From: Deltaproteobacteria bacterium
GTDB taxonomy: Bacteria > Desulfobacterota > DSM-4660 > Desulfatiglandales > B25-G16
NCBI GenBank assembly: GCA_020348625.1
Contig: CP070752.1
Location: 2,746,766-2,754,530, forward strand
Length of the DNA: 7,765 nt
Reading direction: 5' to 3'
Shown piece by piece: positions 1 to 6,000 of the stretch. Numbering within the stretch: the stretch's first letter is position 1; each line of letters begins with the position of its first letter. The translations under genes were made by a program, and so were the position numbers. The notes below the pieces were generated by a model. It worked only from the letters and a program-made list of their open reading frames with translations, did no database searches and was not told where the DNA came from.

Positions 1-125
1 ACGACTCGCAGGTTAAAAGTTGGCGCGCCGTCCTTTTCTGTGATTATATGTCGTATGACAGCTCCTTTTGCCCCATCTGCTTCTATTTTTTCCGGTTCCT
101 GATCCAGATAATGAATGTGCTTCAC
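1..125 (-). CDS. Probable cupin-domain protein, N-terminal 41 codons only (cut by window edge)
   Basis: The minus strand reads 41 open codons from a GTG at 125-123 to the window edge. The start is well supported: an AAGGGAGGG ribosome binding site lies at 140-132, six bases upstream. The peptide begins MKHIHYLDQEPEKIEADGAK and continues with KGAVIRHIITEKDGAP at residues 20-35. The pattern KGv-IR-lI--eDGAP-F--R is the usual entry strand of small single-domain cupins, whose metal-binding His and Glu residues follow about 15-40 residues later. Those residues lie outside the window, so metal binding and catalysis cannot be judged. The gene is transcribed divergently from the TAXI transporter operon, which may mean shared regulation. 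Cupins of this kind are often found near transport and catabolic genes, but no substrate can be assigned. The family call rests on a short N-terminal match recalled from memory. Confidence 0.72.
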   Translation of the reverse strand, partial: MKHIHYLDQEPEKIEADGAKGAVIRHIITEKDGAPTFNLRV

Positions 126-462
126 GTTTAGCCCTCCCTTTTGAGAATTGGTTAGAATTAAGAGAACCGGGCACTAGCGACCTGGCTTCGCTCGGTGATA
201 CCACCATGAATTACCGCGATTTTACTAGGCCAGTTACTGACAGCCCATTCGGGTAACTCCCCACGTTCGCTTTTTGAATCGATGGAACGACAACACGTCT
301 CTGAAGTCAAGAAAAATCGTTTTTAGAGGCGATTAAGCATCGACGATTTCGGCACGCACAGAGATAGCAGGTGGCTTTACGCTTCCATATACCTGCCTTA
401 TTGATGCACAAGCCAAATCCCGCATACTCTTACCTGAGGAGAGCCGTCTTACAATACATACC
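126..462. other. Divergent intergenic region, no convincing gene
   Basis: This stretch separates the cupin start (minus strand) from the TAXI operon promoter (plus strand). I see no frame with both a ribosome binding site and protein-like composition. It contains small inverted repeats: AGCGA/TCGCT at 176-180 and 188-192, AAAAA-TCG-TTTTT at 312-324, and GCAGGT/ACCTGC at 367-372 and 391-396. CGAT or ATCG words recur between about 286 and 349. Any of these could be a regulator site for the divergent promoters, but none matches a motif I can name. No clear promoter for the cupin gene was found. Confidence 0.5.
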
Positions 463-491
463 TTGACAGCAGTGAGCGTTTAAGTTAAGAA
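463..491 (+). promoter_or_regulatory. Candidate sigma-70-type promoter for the TAXI TRAP operon
   Basis: A perfect -35 hexamer TTGACA lies at 463-468. At the ideal 17-base spacing sits a weak -10, TAAGAA, at 486-491 (3 of 6 consensus bases). Transcription would begin near 498 and give a leader of roughly 145 bases before the receptor start at 643. The weak -10 would suit an activated promoter. The call rests on hexamer matching alone. Confidence 0.4.
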
Positions 492-503
492 AAGGGGGTT
501 AGC

Positions 504-597
504 AGGAGGAATATGTTTGATGAGACCAAACTGAAGTTCAAATGAAAGGGGGTGATAGATGGGGTAAAGCAGAAAATCAGATGACCGTAATCTAGTG
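504..597 (+). other. Leader with two overlapping mini-ORFs ahead of the TAXI receptor
   Basis: AGGAGGA at 504-510 is followed after two bases by ATG 513, opening a 10-codon frame (MFDETKLKFK) that stops at TGA 543-545. ATG 542 overlaps that stop as ATGA and opens a 17-codon frame (MKGGDRWGKAENQMTVI) that stops at TAG 593-595. GTG 595 overlaps that stop and is in frame with the receptor gene. A further ATG-GGG-TAA triplet frame lies at 559-567 behind a GGGGGT. The overlaps are visible in the sequence. Whether the frames are translated, or couple translation into the receptor, is inference. The 3-base spacing of AGGAGG to ATG 513 is shorter than usual. Confidence 0.3.
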
Positions 598-601
598 GGT
601 A

Positions 602-646
602 GTTTTTCAATGAAATTCAACCATCCAAGAGGAGGTTTTTCAATGA
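602..646 (+). repeat. 12-base direct repeat spanning two possible start codons
   Basis: GTTTTTCAATGA occurs at 602-613 and again at 635-646, 33 bases apart and in the same reading frame. Each copy contains an ATG (610 and 643). Only the second copy is preceded by a strong ribosome binding site (AAGAGGAGG, 627-635), so 643 is taken as the start. The first copy may be a decayed duplicate of the initiation region. Confidence 0.55.
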
Positions 647-1686
647 GAAATAAAGCATTCGCACTAGGCGGCAGTATTTGTTTGATTATAATTCTGGCCT
701 TATTACCCTTCACGCAGGCTTTGGCCAAATCAAATCCATCTGCAGACAAAATCGAGATACAGATATACTCCAATCCCTTCGGACACACGACGTACGTGCT
801 CTCATTTGGCCTTGCCGAGATTGTGAACAAGAACTCCACGAAGGTTCATATGACCTGCGTAGAATCGAAAGGTTCCTCGGCAAATATCCTTTACATGCAA
901 AAGAACCCCGCAGCCCAGAAGTACACCGTGATATTGGCTAATCCTTTTGCCGTAACTCAGGCAGCAAAGGCCGATCCTCCTTTCAAGAAGCCCTTCACGG
1001 GTTTGAAGGCACTTTCCATGATAGCCAATAACTGCGGGTTTCTCCTGACGACAAACCCGGAGATTAAGACAATTGAAGATTTGGCAGGTAAAAGCCTAGG
1101 GTTAGGACCCAAGGGCATCACGATCGAGTATATACCCAGATTCATATTGCAGTATGGCTATGGCATATTTGATGATCTGGGGAGGGTGAGTTATACGTCA
1201 TTTGACGGCATTAAGAATGCCCTTATCGACGGAACGATAGACGCCGGATTGCAGTCATCAGCTATGTGGGGTGAGGAAGAATACAAGACCTGGGTGCCCA
1301 TACCGGCAACAGAGGAGGTGCTGTCTACAAAAAAGTGCTATCTGATTGATATTACAGAGGAGGCTTACAATAAAGCAAGGGAGAAGAGCGGTTACCCACT
1401 ATACTTTCTCAAGGCTAAACCATTGGCTTTTGGAAAGTCAGCGGCCTTTGGCGGAAACCGGATGTGGTGGAGCAATTCGTGGTGGGTCCACGAGAGCATG
1501 GACGATGAGGTCGTCAATGAGATCTGCTCAATAATCTATGAGCACGCCGCGGAATTTGGGACCTATCATGCGAGTGGAAAGGGTATCACTCCAAAGACGT
1601 TGGCAGACGTGGCGGTTCCGGAGGGGGATTTTCATCCGGCAGCTGCCAGATTCTTTAAAGGCAAGGGGCTTAAGGTCGGGCAGTAA
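643..1686 (+). CDS. TAXI family TRAP transporter solute-binding receptor
   Basis: This 347-residue secreted protein should bind a solute in the periplasm and deliver it to the fused permease encoded next. The start at ATG 643 is set by AAGAGGAGG seven bases upstream. In-frame starts at 595 and 610 lack one and would put extra residues before the signal peptide. Residues 1-28 form a signal peptide: basic MRNK, a hydrophobic core, and an ALA cleavage motif before Lys29. There is no lipobox cysteine. The mature part follows the TAXI receptor pattern: an opening strand with YSNPFGHTTY (42-51), a LAEIVNK helix, a KGSSANI segment (76-82), TIEDLAGKSLGLGPKG (143-158) at the domain hinge, an ALIDGTIDAG segment (193-202), and the family-typical C-terminal FHPAAARFFKGKGL (330-343). 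Known TAXI substrates include glutamate or glutamine, but most are unknown and none can be read here. The permease starts 41 bases downstream on the same strand, so the two form an operon. Confidence 0.96.
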   Translation: MRNKAFALGGSICLIIILALLPFTQALAKSNPSADKIEIQIYSNPFGHTTYVLSFGLAEIVNKNSTKVHMTCVESKGSSANILYMQKNPAAQKYTVILANPFAVTQAAKADPPFKKPFTGLKALSMIANNCGFLLTTNPEIKTIEDLAGKSLGLGPKGITIEYIPRFILQYGYGIFDDLGRVSYTSFDGIKNALIDGTIDAGLQSSAMWGEEEYKTWVPIPATEEVLSTKKCYLIDITEEAYNKAREKSGYPLYFLKAKPLAFGKSAAFGGNRMWWSNSWWVHESMDDEVVNEICSIIYEHAAEFGTYHASGKGITPKTLADVAVPEGDFHPAAARFFKGKGLKVGQ

Positions 1687-1727
1687 GCGGATAGAAGGAA
1701 ATTCATCGCATGGAATAGGCCGTTCGC

Positions 1728-3602
1728 ATGTCAGAGCATAAGCGGTTTCAACGTAGCCTGAATATAACGGTAGCAGCAGTGGGAGTGGCAATGGTGATAT
1801 ATCACCTTGTCTACTCCCAGACCTATTTGCAGGGGGTGAGTGGGCATCAGATTTTTCACCTCGGTTTCGCGCTTGTTCTCGTGTTCGTGATGTCCATACA
1901 GAGTAGTTACAAGTACTGGCCGGTGAAGTTGGTGGCCGTTCTGCTCAGTGCGGGTTGTTTCATTTACTTGAGCCTATCCTACGAGAGGCTTGAGCTGTAC
2001 GGGATGTACCAGGCTACCAATCTCGATTTAGCTGCTGGCATAGTCCTCATTATTCTCTCTCTCGAGGCTACCAGGCAACGGTTCGGGCCCGTGCTGCCGG
2101 CATTAGCCCTCCTTTGCATTGTCTATACCTTATTCGGCCATGCTCTTCCTGGCACACTCAAAACCTTGCCCATGAACTGGGAGGTGATCGTTGAAAGACT
2201 GTCCGTAGGTTTTTCCGAAACAGGCATATTCGGGCCTATCTTGAGGGTATCGGCCATCTTTATGTTTCTTTTCATGCTCTTTGCTGCCCTGGTAGAGGTC
2301 TGTGGGGCTACGGAGTTTTTCAATCAGTTAGGTAAACTCATAGCGCGCCGGTTTAGGGCCGGCCCAGCCCTTGCTGCCGTGTTAACCAGTGGCCTCATGG
2401 GCTCCGTTACCGGCCAGGCAGGCGCCAATGTAACCATTACCGGCTCATACACCATACCGGCGATGAAGCAGGTGGGGTATGCGCCACATCAGGCCGGGGC
2501 TATTGAGGCAGCCGCATCGACAGGAGGCCCTATTATTCCACCGGTAATGGGGGTGGCCGCGTTTCTCATAACGGCAATAACGGGAATATCCTATGCAAAG
2601 ATAATTGCGGTGGCTGCAGTGCCGGCAGTTTTCTATGTCCTTTCGTGTGCCCTCTATGTGCAATTTCAAGCGGCAAAAATGAATATCGTTCCGAGGGCTG
2701 AGGAGGTAGATTACCGAGAGTTGCTTTTCAGATCGCCCCTGTTTCTTGGGTCCCTCCTGATTATCATTACGCTGTTTGTGATAGGCAAAACTGCCCTTTA
2801 TGTTAGTTTCTGGGCCTGTATCACTATTATCTTCTTGAGCCTTTTGCGGAAAGCGACACGACCCTCATTGAGGCAGCTAATGAACGGATTCGTCCGCGGC
2901 GCTTCGCTGGGAAGCAGTATTGCCGTGACCTGCGCAACCTTGGGGATAATAGTAGCCACCATCACCGGCACAGGGTTAGGCATCAAACTTCCTGTAGCCG
3001 TGGGGAATTTCTGTGGTCAAAACTTGCTGTTGTTACTGCTTATGACGGCAGTTGTCGCAATTATTCTCGGCATCGGGTTACCAGCCTCAGCTTCTTACCT
3101 TGTGGTTGCAATCGTGCTCGCCCCTCTTCTAATTAAACTGGGCGTAGAACTATTGCCGGCCCACCTCTTTGCCTTTTACTTCGCCAATTTTTCTTATTTG
3201 ACGCCCCCCGTAGCCATTGCGGCTCTTTTCGGAGCACAGCTGGCAGGTGCATCTTATATGAGAACCGGCATTGAATCAGCCAAGGTGGGGGTAGCTGGCT
3301 TTGTCTTGCCTTTTATGATCATCTGGTCCCCGGCATTTCTGGGAGATTTCTCCAATCCCTTGACCTCTGTTGTTGAATTATTGGCCTGCATCCTCGTGTT
3401 CATCGGCCTTCAGGCGGGTTTTGTTGGTTTCTTGCTCGCGAGGCTTAACGCAGCAGAGAGGGTTATTGCGCTGGTTGGGTCTGTCCTCCTAATGGCGTAT
3501 CTTTATACTAAGAATCTCTGGTTGGTCACCGGTGGCGCTGGGCTGCTTGCCCTGAGTTTTCTGATCCAGATCGTGAAGAAAAGAGGGCCAGTGAAGATCT
3601 AA
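1728..3602 (+). CDS. TRAP transporter fused permease (4TM/12TM, TAXI type)
   Basis: This 624-residue inner-membrane protein fuses the small (DctQ-like) and large (DctM-like) TRAP permease subunits. It would import the solute carried by the upstream TAXI receptor using an ion gradient. Hydrophobic segments fill almost the whole length. Roughly residues 10-140 are the small-subunit part, and the DctM-like part begins near 160. Family hallmarks are GSVTGQAGANV (225-235) followed by TIPAMK (242-247), STGGPIIPPVMG (264-275), GIGLPASASYLV (448-459) and YFANFSYLTPPVAIAA (484-499). The two halves of the DctM scaffold each carry one such re-entrant motif. The length is normal for TIGR02123-like fusions. 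The start ATG 1728 has only a weak ribosome binding site (GGAATAGG just upstream). A better AGAAGGAA at 1693-1700 precedes ATG-GAA-TAG at 1710-1718, a two-codon frame that could support coupling from the receptor gene. The gene ends 97 bases before the convergent membrane-protein gene. Confidence 0.97.
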   Translation: MSEHKRFQRSLNITVAAVGVAMVIYHLVYSQTYLQGVSGHQIFHLGFALVLVFVMSIQSSYKYWPVKLVAVLLSAGCFIYLSLSYERLELYGMYQATNLDLAAGIVLIILSLEATRQRFGPVLPALALLCIVYTLFGHALPGTLKTLPMNWEVIVERLSVGFSETGIFGPILRVSAIFMFLFMLFAALVEVCGATEFFNQLGKLIARRFRAGPALAAVLTSGLMGSVTGQAGANVTITGSYTIPAMKQVGYAPHQAGAIEAAASTGGPIIPPVMGVAAFLITAITGISYAKIIAVAAVPAVFYVLSCALYVQFQAAKMNIVPRAEEVDYRELLFRSPLFLGSLLIIITLFVIGKTALYVSFWACITIIFLSLLRKATRPSLRQLMNGFVRGASLGSSIAVTCATLGIIVATITGTGLGIKLPVAVGNFCGQNLLLLLLMTAVVAIILGIGLPASASYLVVAIVLAPLLIKLGVELLPAHLFAFYFANFSYLTPPVAIAALFGAQLAGASYMRTGIESAKVGVAGFVLPFMIIWSPAFLGDFSNPLTSVVELLACILVFIGLQAGFVGFLLARLNAAERVIALVGSVLLMAYLYTKNLWLVTGGAGLLALSFLIQIVKKRGPVKI

Positions 3603-3649
3603 AGGGATCAAAATCGTCAGGGGCAGGGACCTACTGGTTGATAAGTGGA

Positions 3650-3673
3650 CTGCTCGCCCTACAAAGGGCGCAG
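3650..3673. terminator. Weak hairpin between convergent genes, possible terminator
   Basis: CGCCC (3655-3659) pairs with GGGCG (3666-3670) around a TACAAA loop. A three-base outer stem (CTG/CAG) follows after a two-base bulge. It lies in the 97-base gap between the permease and the oppositely oriented membrane-protein gene, where a bidirectional terminator would be expected. Neither strand has a U-tract after the stem, so intrinsic termination is uncertain. Confidence 0.25.
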
Positions 3674-3699
3674 ACACGATAAGGGCTTTGAGCGCTTTC

Positions 3700-4407
3700 T
3701 CATTCAAAGTGTTTTGTATGAGTTTCGGCAGAAAGGATCGCCCTTAGCCGCAAACCAAAATAGACAAGGGAAAAGAGAAAAGCCGGCACGTACAGCCACC
3801 ATGCAAAAGGGTTGGGTATACCGGTTCGCTCGATGTCACCGGGAACCTGCACGATATTTTTCCAATCCCAGCAAAACGCAACAATGATCAGCAACCCGCA
3901 GACTATTTCAACGGCCATATCATACCAGCGCCACCGTATTTCATATCCTCTCTCCTGGTAATATATAATGAGTAGGCCTGCCACAATCATGGCAGCTGCA
4001 ATCAATACCGGCGTGATCACCGGCCCCACCCAGGGCAGGGGCACGTAGAATAGCAGATCCCACGTTATAAGGCTTTCGGGCCAGCCCACCATGACATAGA
4101 GCCAGATGTAGTAGAAAATATCCCAGATGCCGAAGGCGATCATAAAAAAACAAAACCTCTGAAACTTGTTCCTTCCGGCGGCCCACCCAACGGCCAGAAG
4201 CACTATGAGGGTTGCAATCTCACGCCCAAATTCGATCTTGATCAGAGGGTCAATAACATGTTTGCCTTCCTCCCAGACAACAACCAGAGGAAAGCTGAAG
4301 ACACCGTCAAAGTATATCTTCCTCAAATAAACGACCACCGCACTCTCGACCCAGGCAAAGGCAACAGCGAAAATCGCCACCCAAATCAATCGCCCCAAGG
4401 CTTTCAT
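3700..4407 (-). CDS. Conserved integral membrane protein of unknown function
   Basis: This is a 235-residue protein with about six hydrophobic segments: residues 7-28, 63-78, 86-107, 127-150, 164-181 and 202-219. The start ATG at 4407-4405 has an AAGGAG ribosome binding site seven bases upstream (4420-4415). Segments that look conserved are GREIATL (61-67), FGIWDIFYYIWL (92-103) followed by GWPESLITWDLLFYVPLPWV (108-127) with GPVITPV (128-134), and EVIV-like aromatic and acidic residues inside membrane segments (Glu21, Trp95, Asp96, Trp116, Asp117). I recall similar proteins as conserved hypotheticals in several environmental phyla, with no tested function. The gene faces both neighbours and has its own promoter, so it is probably a stand-alone unit and not part of either transporter. 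The acidic and Trp residues buried in the membrane might serve binding or transport, but this is conjecture. Confidence 0.85.
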   Translation of the reverse strand: MKALGRLIWVAIFAVAFAWVESAVVVYLRKIYFDGVFSFPLVVVWEEGKHVIDPLIKIEFGREIATLIVLLAVGWAAGRNKFQRFCFFMIAFGIWDIFYYIWLYVMVGWPESLITWDLLFYVPLPWVGPVITPVLIAAAMIVAGLLIIYYQERGYEIRWRWYDMAVEIVCGLLIIVAFCWDWKNIVQVPGDIERTGIPNPFAWWLYVPAFLFSLVYFGLRLRAILSAETHTKHFE

Positions 4408-4492
4408 ATTGTTGCTCCTTTTGGATTTGCGTCTGAAGTCTTTTCCATATAAAGTGCCAGTGCCTATGAAGCTCTCAGTATTTCAGAATGGG

Positions 4493-4521
4493 AGTGTAGG
4501 AAAATCACGCTCACGTGTCAA
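4493..4521 (-). promoter_or_regulatory. Candidate promoter of the minus-strand membrane-protein gene
   Basis: On the minus strand a perfect -35 TTGACA (4521-4516) is followed after exactly 17 bases by TACACT (4498-4493), which matches 4 of 6 consensus -10 bases. Transcription would start near 4486 and leave about 80 bases of leader before ATG 4407. This is the best promoter match in the window. Confidence 0.6.
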
Positions 4522-4540
4522 TGATGATCGCTGACGTGAT
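4504..4540. promoter_or_regulatory. Inverted repeat over the -35 region, candidate operator
   Basis: TCACGTgTCA at 4511-4520 is complementary to TGACGTGA at 4532-4539 with one bulged base. The outer words ATCACG (4504-4509) and CGTGAT (4535-4540) are also complementary. The repeat covers the -35 hexamer of the membrane-protein promoter, where a repressor or activator would act. The regulator is unknown. Confidence 0.35.
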
Positions 4541-4599
4541 GTCTTGATCAAGAAACGACCTTTGAGCTCGTTTCAGCAATATAGCGCCCGGCATTCTGC

Positions 4600-4629
4600 T
4601 TGACCTTGAATTGGCAGATTCAATATCAT
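4600..4629 (+). promoter_or_regulatory. Second candidate plus-strand promoter, far upstream of the IclR gene
   Basis: TTGACC (4600-4605) and TATCAT (4624-4629) each match 5 of 6 consensus bases, with an 18-base spacer. Transcripts would run about 370 bases before the regulator start at 5007. No gene with a ribosome binding site is seen between them on this strand. It could be an alternative promoter, a promoter for a small RNA, or chance. Confidence 0.3.
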
Positions 4630-4709
4630 ACCCTGTAAATTAACACGTCTCCCTGAAAGTCCAATAGCAATCAACGGCGGCAATTCGGTCAATTCGGGAT
4701 TGGGCCAAG

Positions 4710-4904
4710 CTATCTCATTGATTGTTCATCATAAACGTTTCCGCCATCGTAAGCCTCAGCCGAGACCAGCGGGCGACCAATCTCGCCTGCCTGGGCATTC
4801 TCCACTTCCTCCATTTCCCGATTCTCCTTTAGCGAGAACCACATTGTTTTGCTAGAAGAGTAAACTACTATTACACGCTCATTTCTATCAGTGACAGCAT
4901 TCAG
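4710..4904 (-). other. Orphan coding-like frame (gene remnant or small protein)
   Basis: On the minus strand 64 codons are open between TGA (4907-4905) and TAG (4712-4710). The encoded peptide looks protein-like: NAVTDRNERVIVVYSSS, then MWFSLKENREMEEVENAQAG, then EIGRPLVSAEAYDGGNVYDE and QSMR at the end. The last 34 codons, from ATG 4814-4812, have AAAGGAG (4830-4824) nine bases upstream, strong preference for G in the first codon position, and no gene on the opposite strand to explain it. The frame continues upstream of the TGA for 18 more codons to ATG 4961-4959. I do not recognise a family. It may be the decayed tail of a lost gene or a 34-44 residue small protein. The ribosome binding site favours the short form if it is expressed. 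Confidence 0.35.
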
Positions 4905-4937
4905 TCAGTAGTTTTTTTCGGTGAATGCAGGTTTTTG

Positions 4938-4966
4938 TTGACTTTCGTTCAATCTCACCATATATC
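4938..4966 (+). promoter_or_regulatory. Candidate promoter of the IclR regulator gene
   Basis: TTGACT (4938-4943, 5 of 6 consensus) and TATATC (4961-4966, 4 of 6) are spaced by 17 bases. Transcription would start near 4973, 34 bases before ATG 5007. This supports 5007 as the start, because the alternative TTG at 4935 would lie upstream of the transcript. Confidence 0.5.
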
Positions 4967-4972
4967 ACTATG

Positions 4973-4988
4973 TGAAACTGCAATTTCA
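4973..4988. promoter_or_regulatory. Candidate IclR-type operator at the regulator's own promoter
   Basis: TGAAA-CTGCAA-TTTCA is a 16-base inverted repeat just downstream of the -10 and over the expected transcription start. IclR-family sites are often short palindromes with GAAA/TTTC arms, for example TGGAAA-N3-TTTCCA of E. coli IclR. A site here would fit negative autoregulation. TCAC-TAT-GTGA at 4965-4975 overlaps its left edge. Confidence 0.35.
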
Positions 4989-5006
4989 TTTCTTGGCATT
5001 CAAGGC

Positions 5007-5789
5007 ATGTCAGAACAAAAAAATGTCAATACGATCATTAAAGCGGCTGACATCCTCAAGTGCATTACAAGAGGGATCAACCAAAGCTCGAACATCGCCG
5101 GCAATTTGGAGCTGAGTCGAAGCACCACTCACCGGCTCCTGAAGACCCTGCAGGCTGCGGAATTCGTTGTTCAAGATCCTATCACCTTAAGGTATAGCCT
5201 TGGACCCTTCGCTCACTATTTGGCCGACTATTCCACCCGATATCATCATAATTTGATATTCTGTGCGCTGCCGGAGATGGAAAAATTGCGTAGTATTACA
5301 GATGAAACAATAGTTCTTGTGATCCGAACGGGCCTCAGACGGATGTACCTGGAGGAATTGCCCAGCTTTCAACCACTCAAATACGCTGCGGGAAAAGGGT
5401 ACTCACCCCCAATATACGCGGGTGCTACCGGCAAGGTGCTACTTGCTCAAATGCCTTCCCCGGAACTATTGCGACTGATAGACACCATCGGCCTTGAAAA
5501 GGTCGCACCCAATACCATTACTGACCGTAAAGCCCTATTGAAAGAGATAGAAGATATTCGCCGCAAAGGATATGCGGTAAGCTGCAGCGAGCTTGTAGTG
5601 GGGGCAGGTTCTGTGGCGGTTCCAATTAAAAACTATTCACAATCAATAGCCATGTGTGTGCTGGGCCCCGAAAACCGTATTGTGAATCGGGTTGATGAGA
5701 TTTTGATAGCTCTTCGTACCTCTGCATCGGCTATCGAAAAGGCCCTTGGCAAGCAGAAACCCGATTTGGACAGAGACCGAGGCCTTTGA
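5007..5789 (+). CDS. IclR family transcriptional regulator
   Basis: This 260-residue cytoplasmic regulator has the usual IclR length and two-domain plan. The N-terminal winged helix-turn-helix covers about residues 8-70: TIIKAADILKCI, then a recognition region LSRSTTHRLLKTLQAAEFV (36-54) and a wing ending LRYSLG (61-66). The C-terminal effector domain covers about 85-250 and includes ETIVLVIRTG (100-109), YSPPIYAGATGKVLLA (132-147), and GYAVSCSELVVGAGSVAVPI (188-207), the usual small-molecule pocket segments. ATG 5007 is chosen because MSEQKNVNTIIKAADIL is a typical family start and the candidate promoter lies just upstream. A TTG at 4935 would add 24 atypical residues. The ribosome binding site is poor. 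The gene points toward the DctP-type transporter and is its likely regulator. IclR proteins commonly sense organic or aromatic acids, but the ligand here is unknown. Confidence 0.96.
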   Translation: MSEQKNVNTIIKAADILKCITRGINQSSNIAGNLELSRSTTHRLLKTLQAAEFVVQDPITLRYSLGPFAHYLADYSTRYHHNLIFCALPEMEKLRSITDETIVLVIRTGLRRMYLEELPSFQPLKYAAGKGYSPPIYAGATGKVLLAQMPSPELLRLIDTIGLEKVAPNTITDRKALLKEIEDIRRKGYAVSCSELVVGAGSVAVPIKNYSQSIAMCVLGPENRIVNRVDEILIALRTSASAIEKALGKQKPDLDRDRGL

Positions 5790-5828
5790 GAATTGCGTGC
5801 AGTCACAAAATGAAGGGGTGTTCTTCGA

Positions 5829-5906
5829 ATGGGAGAACGCAAGGAAATTCATAGTTCTTGTGATGTCTGCCATTTGTCCTGCGTGATTACGATCTTGGAA
5901 GGATAA
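5829..5906 (+). other. Small Cys-motif frame, possible peptide or oxidoreductase remnant
   Basis: ATG 5829 opens a 25-codon frame ending at TAA 5904-5906, with AAGGGG (5813-5818) ten bases upstream. The peptide contains SSCDVCHLSC followed by VITILEG. The C-x2-C-x3-C spacing followed by a hydrophobic strand resembles the first three ligands of the N-terminal 4Fe-4S motif of molybdopterin oxidoreductases (C-x2-C-x3-C, with a fourth Cys about 30 residues on). The frame stops before any fourth Cys. It lies 39 bases after the regulator gene on the same strand. It could be a relic, a small metal-binding peptide, or a chance frame. I cannot distinguish these. Confidence 0.25.
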
Positions 5907-5954
5907 GAGAACTTCTGTACGCGTTCACGGGGACAGAGCCCGCATCAAAGGATA

Positions 5955-5976
5955 GGCGAGACATTTTTGTCTCGTC
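5955..5976. promoter_or_regulatory. Strong palindrome in the DctP leader, operator or leader hairpin
   Basis: GGCGAGACA (5955-5963) pairs with TGTCTCGTC (5968-5976) around a TTTT loop, giving nine base pairs with one G-U. The inner CGAGACA-TTTT-TGTCTCG is a perfect 18-base palindrome. It has no U-tract after it, so it is not a standard terminator. It lies 110 bases before the receptor start, a suitable place for a regulator site or an RNA leader structure. Confidence 0.45.
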
Positions 5977-6000
5977 ATGAGAAAACACGGGTTGTTTTGA

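Noticed and set aside
194..205. GGTGGTATCACC on the minus strand, reminiscent of a T-box antiterminator core
   Set aside because: It departs from the AGGGUGGNACCGCG consensus, and no stem I, specifier loop or terminator was found before the cupin start. It is a simple short palindrome.
595..642. Longer TAXI receptor starting at GTG 595 or ATG 610
   Set aside because: Neither has a ribosome binding site. Both would place up to 16 polar residues before a clean signal peptide, and 643 has AAGAGGAGG at ideal spacing.
292..4664. AACACGTCTC near both 292 and 4642 with similar following bases
   Set aside because: Only ten bases match exactly and the rest needs gaps, so it is expected by chance.
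4905..4907. In-frame TGA as a selenocysteine codon
   Set aside because: No SECIS-like stem with a GGU-type loop follows at the usual distance, the context is not a known selenoprotein, and the region doubles as the IclR promoter. A stop in a remnant is simpler.
4935..5006. Extended IclR start at TTG 4935
   Set aside because: It lies upstream of the candidate transcription start and adds residues not typical of the family.
4994..5009. TTGGCATTCAAGGCATG as a sigma-54 promoter
   Set aside because: The GG and GC pairs are two bases too close for a -24/-12 element.
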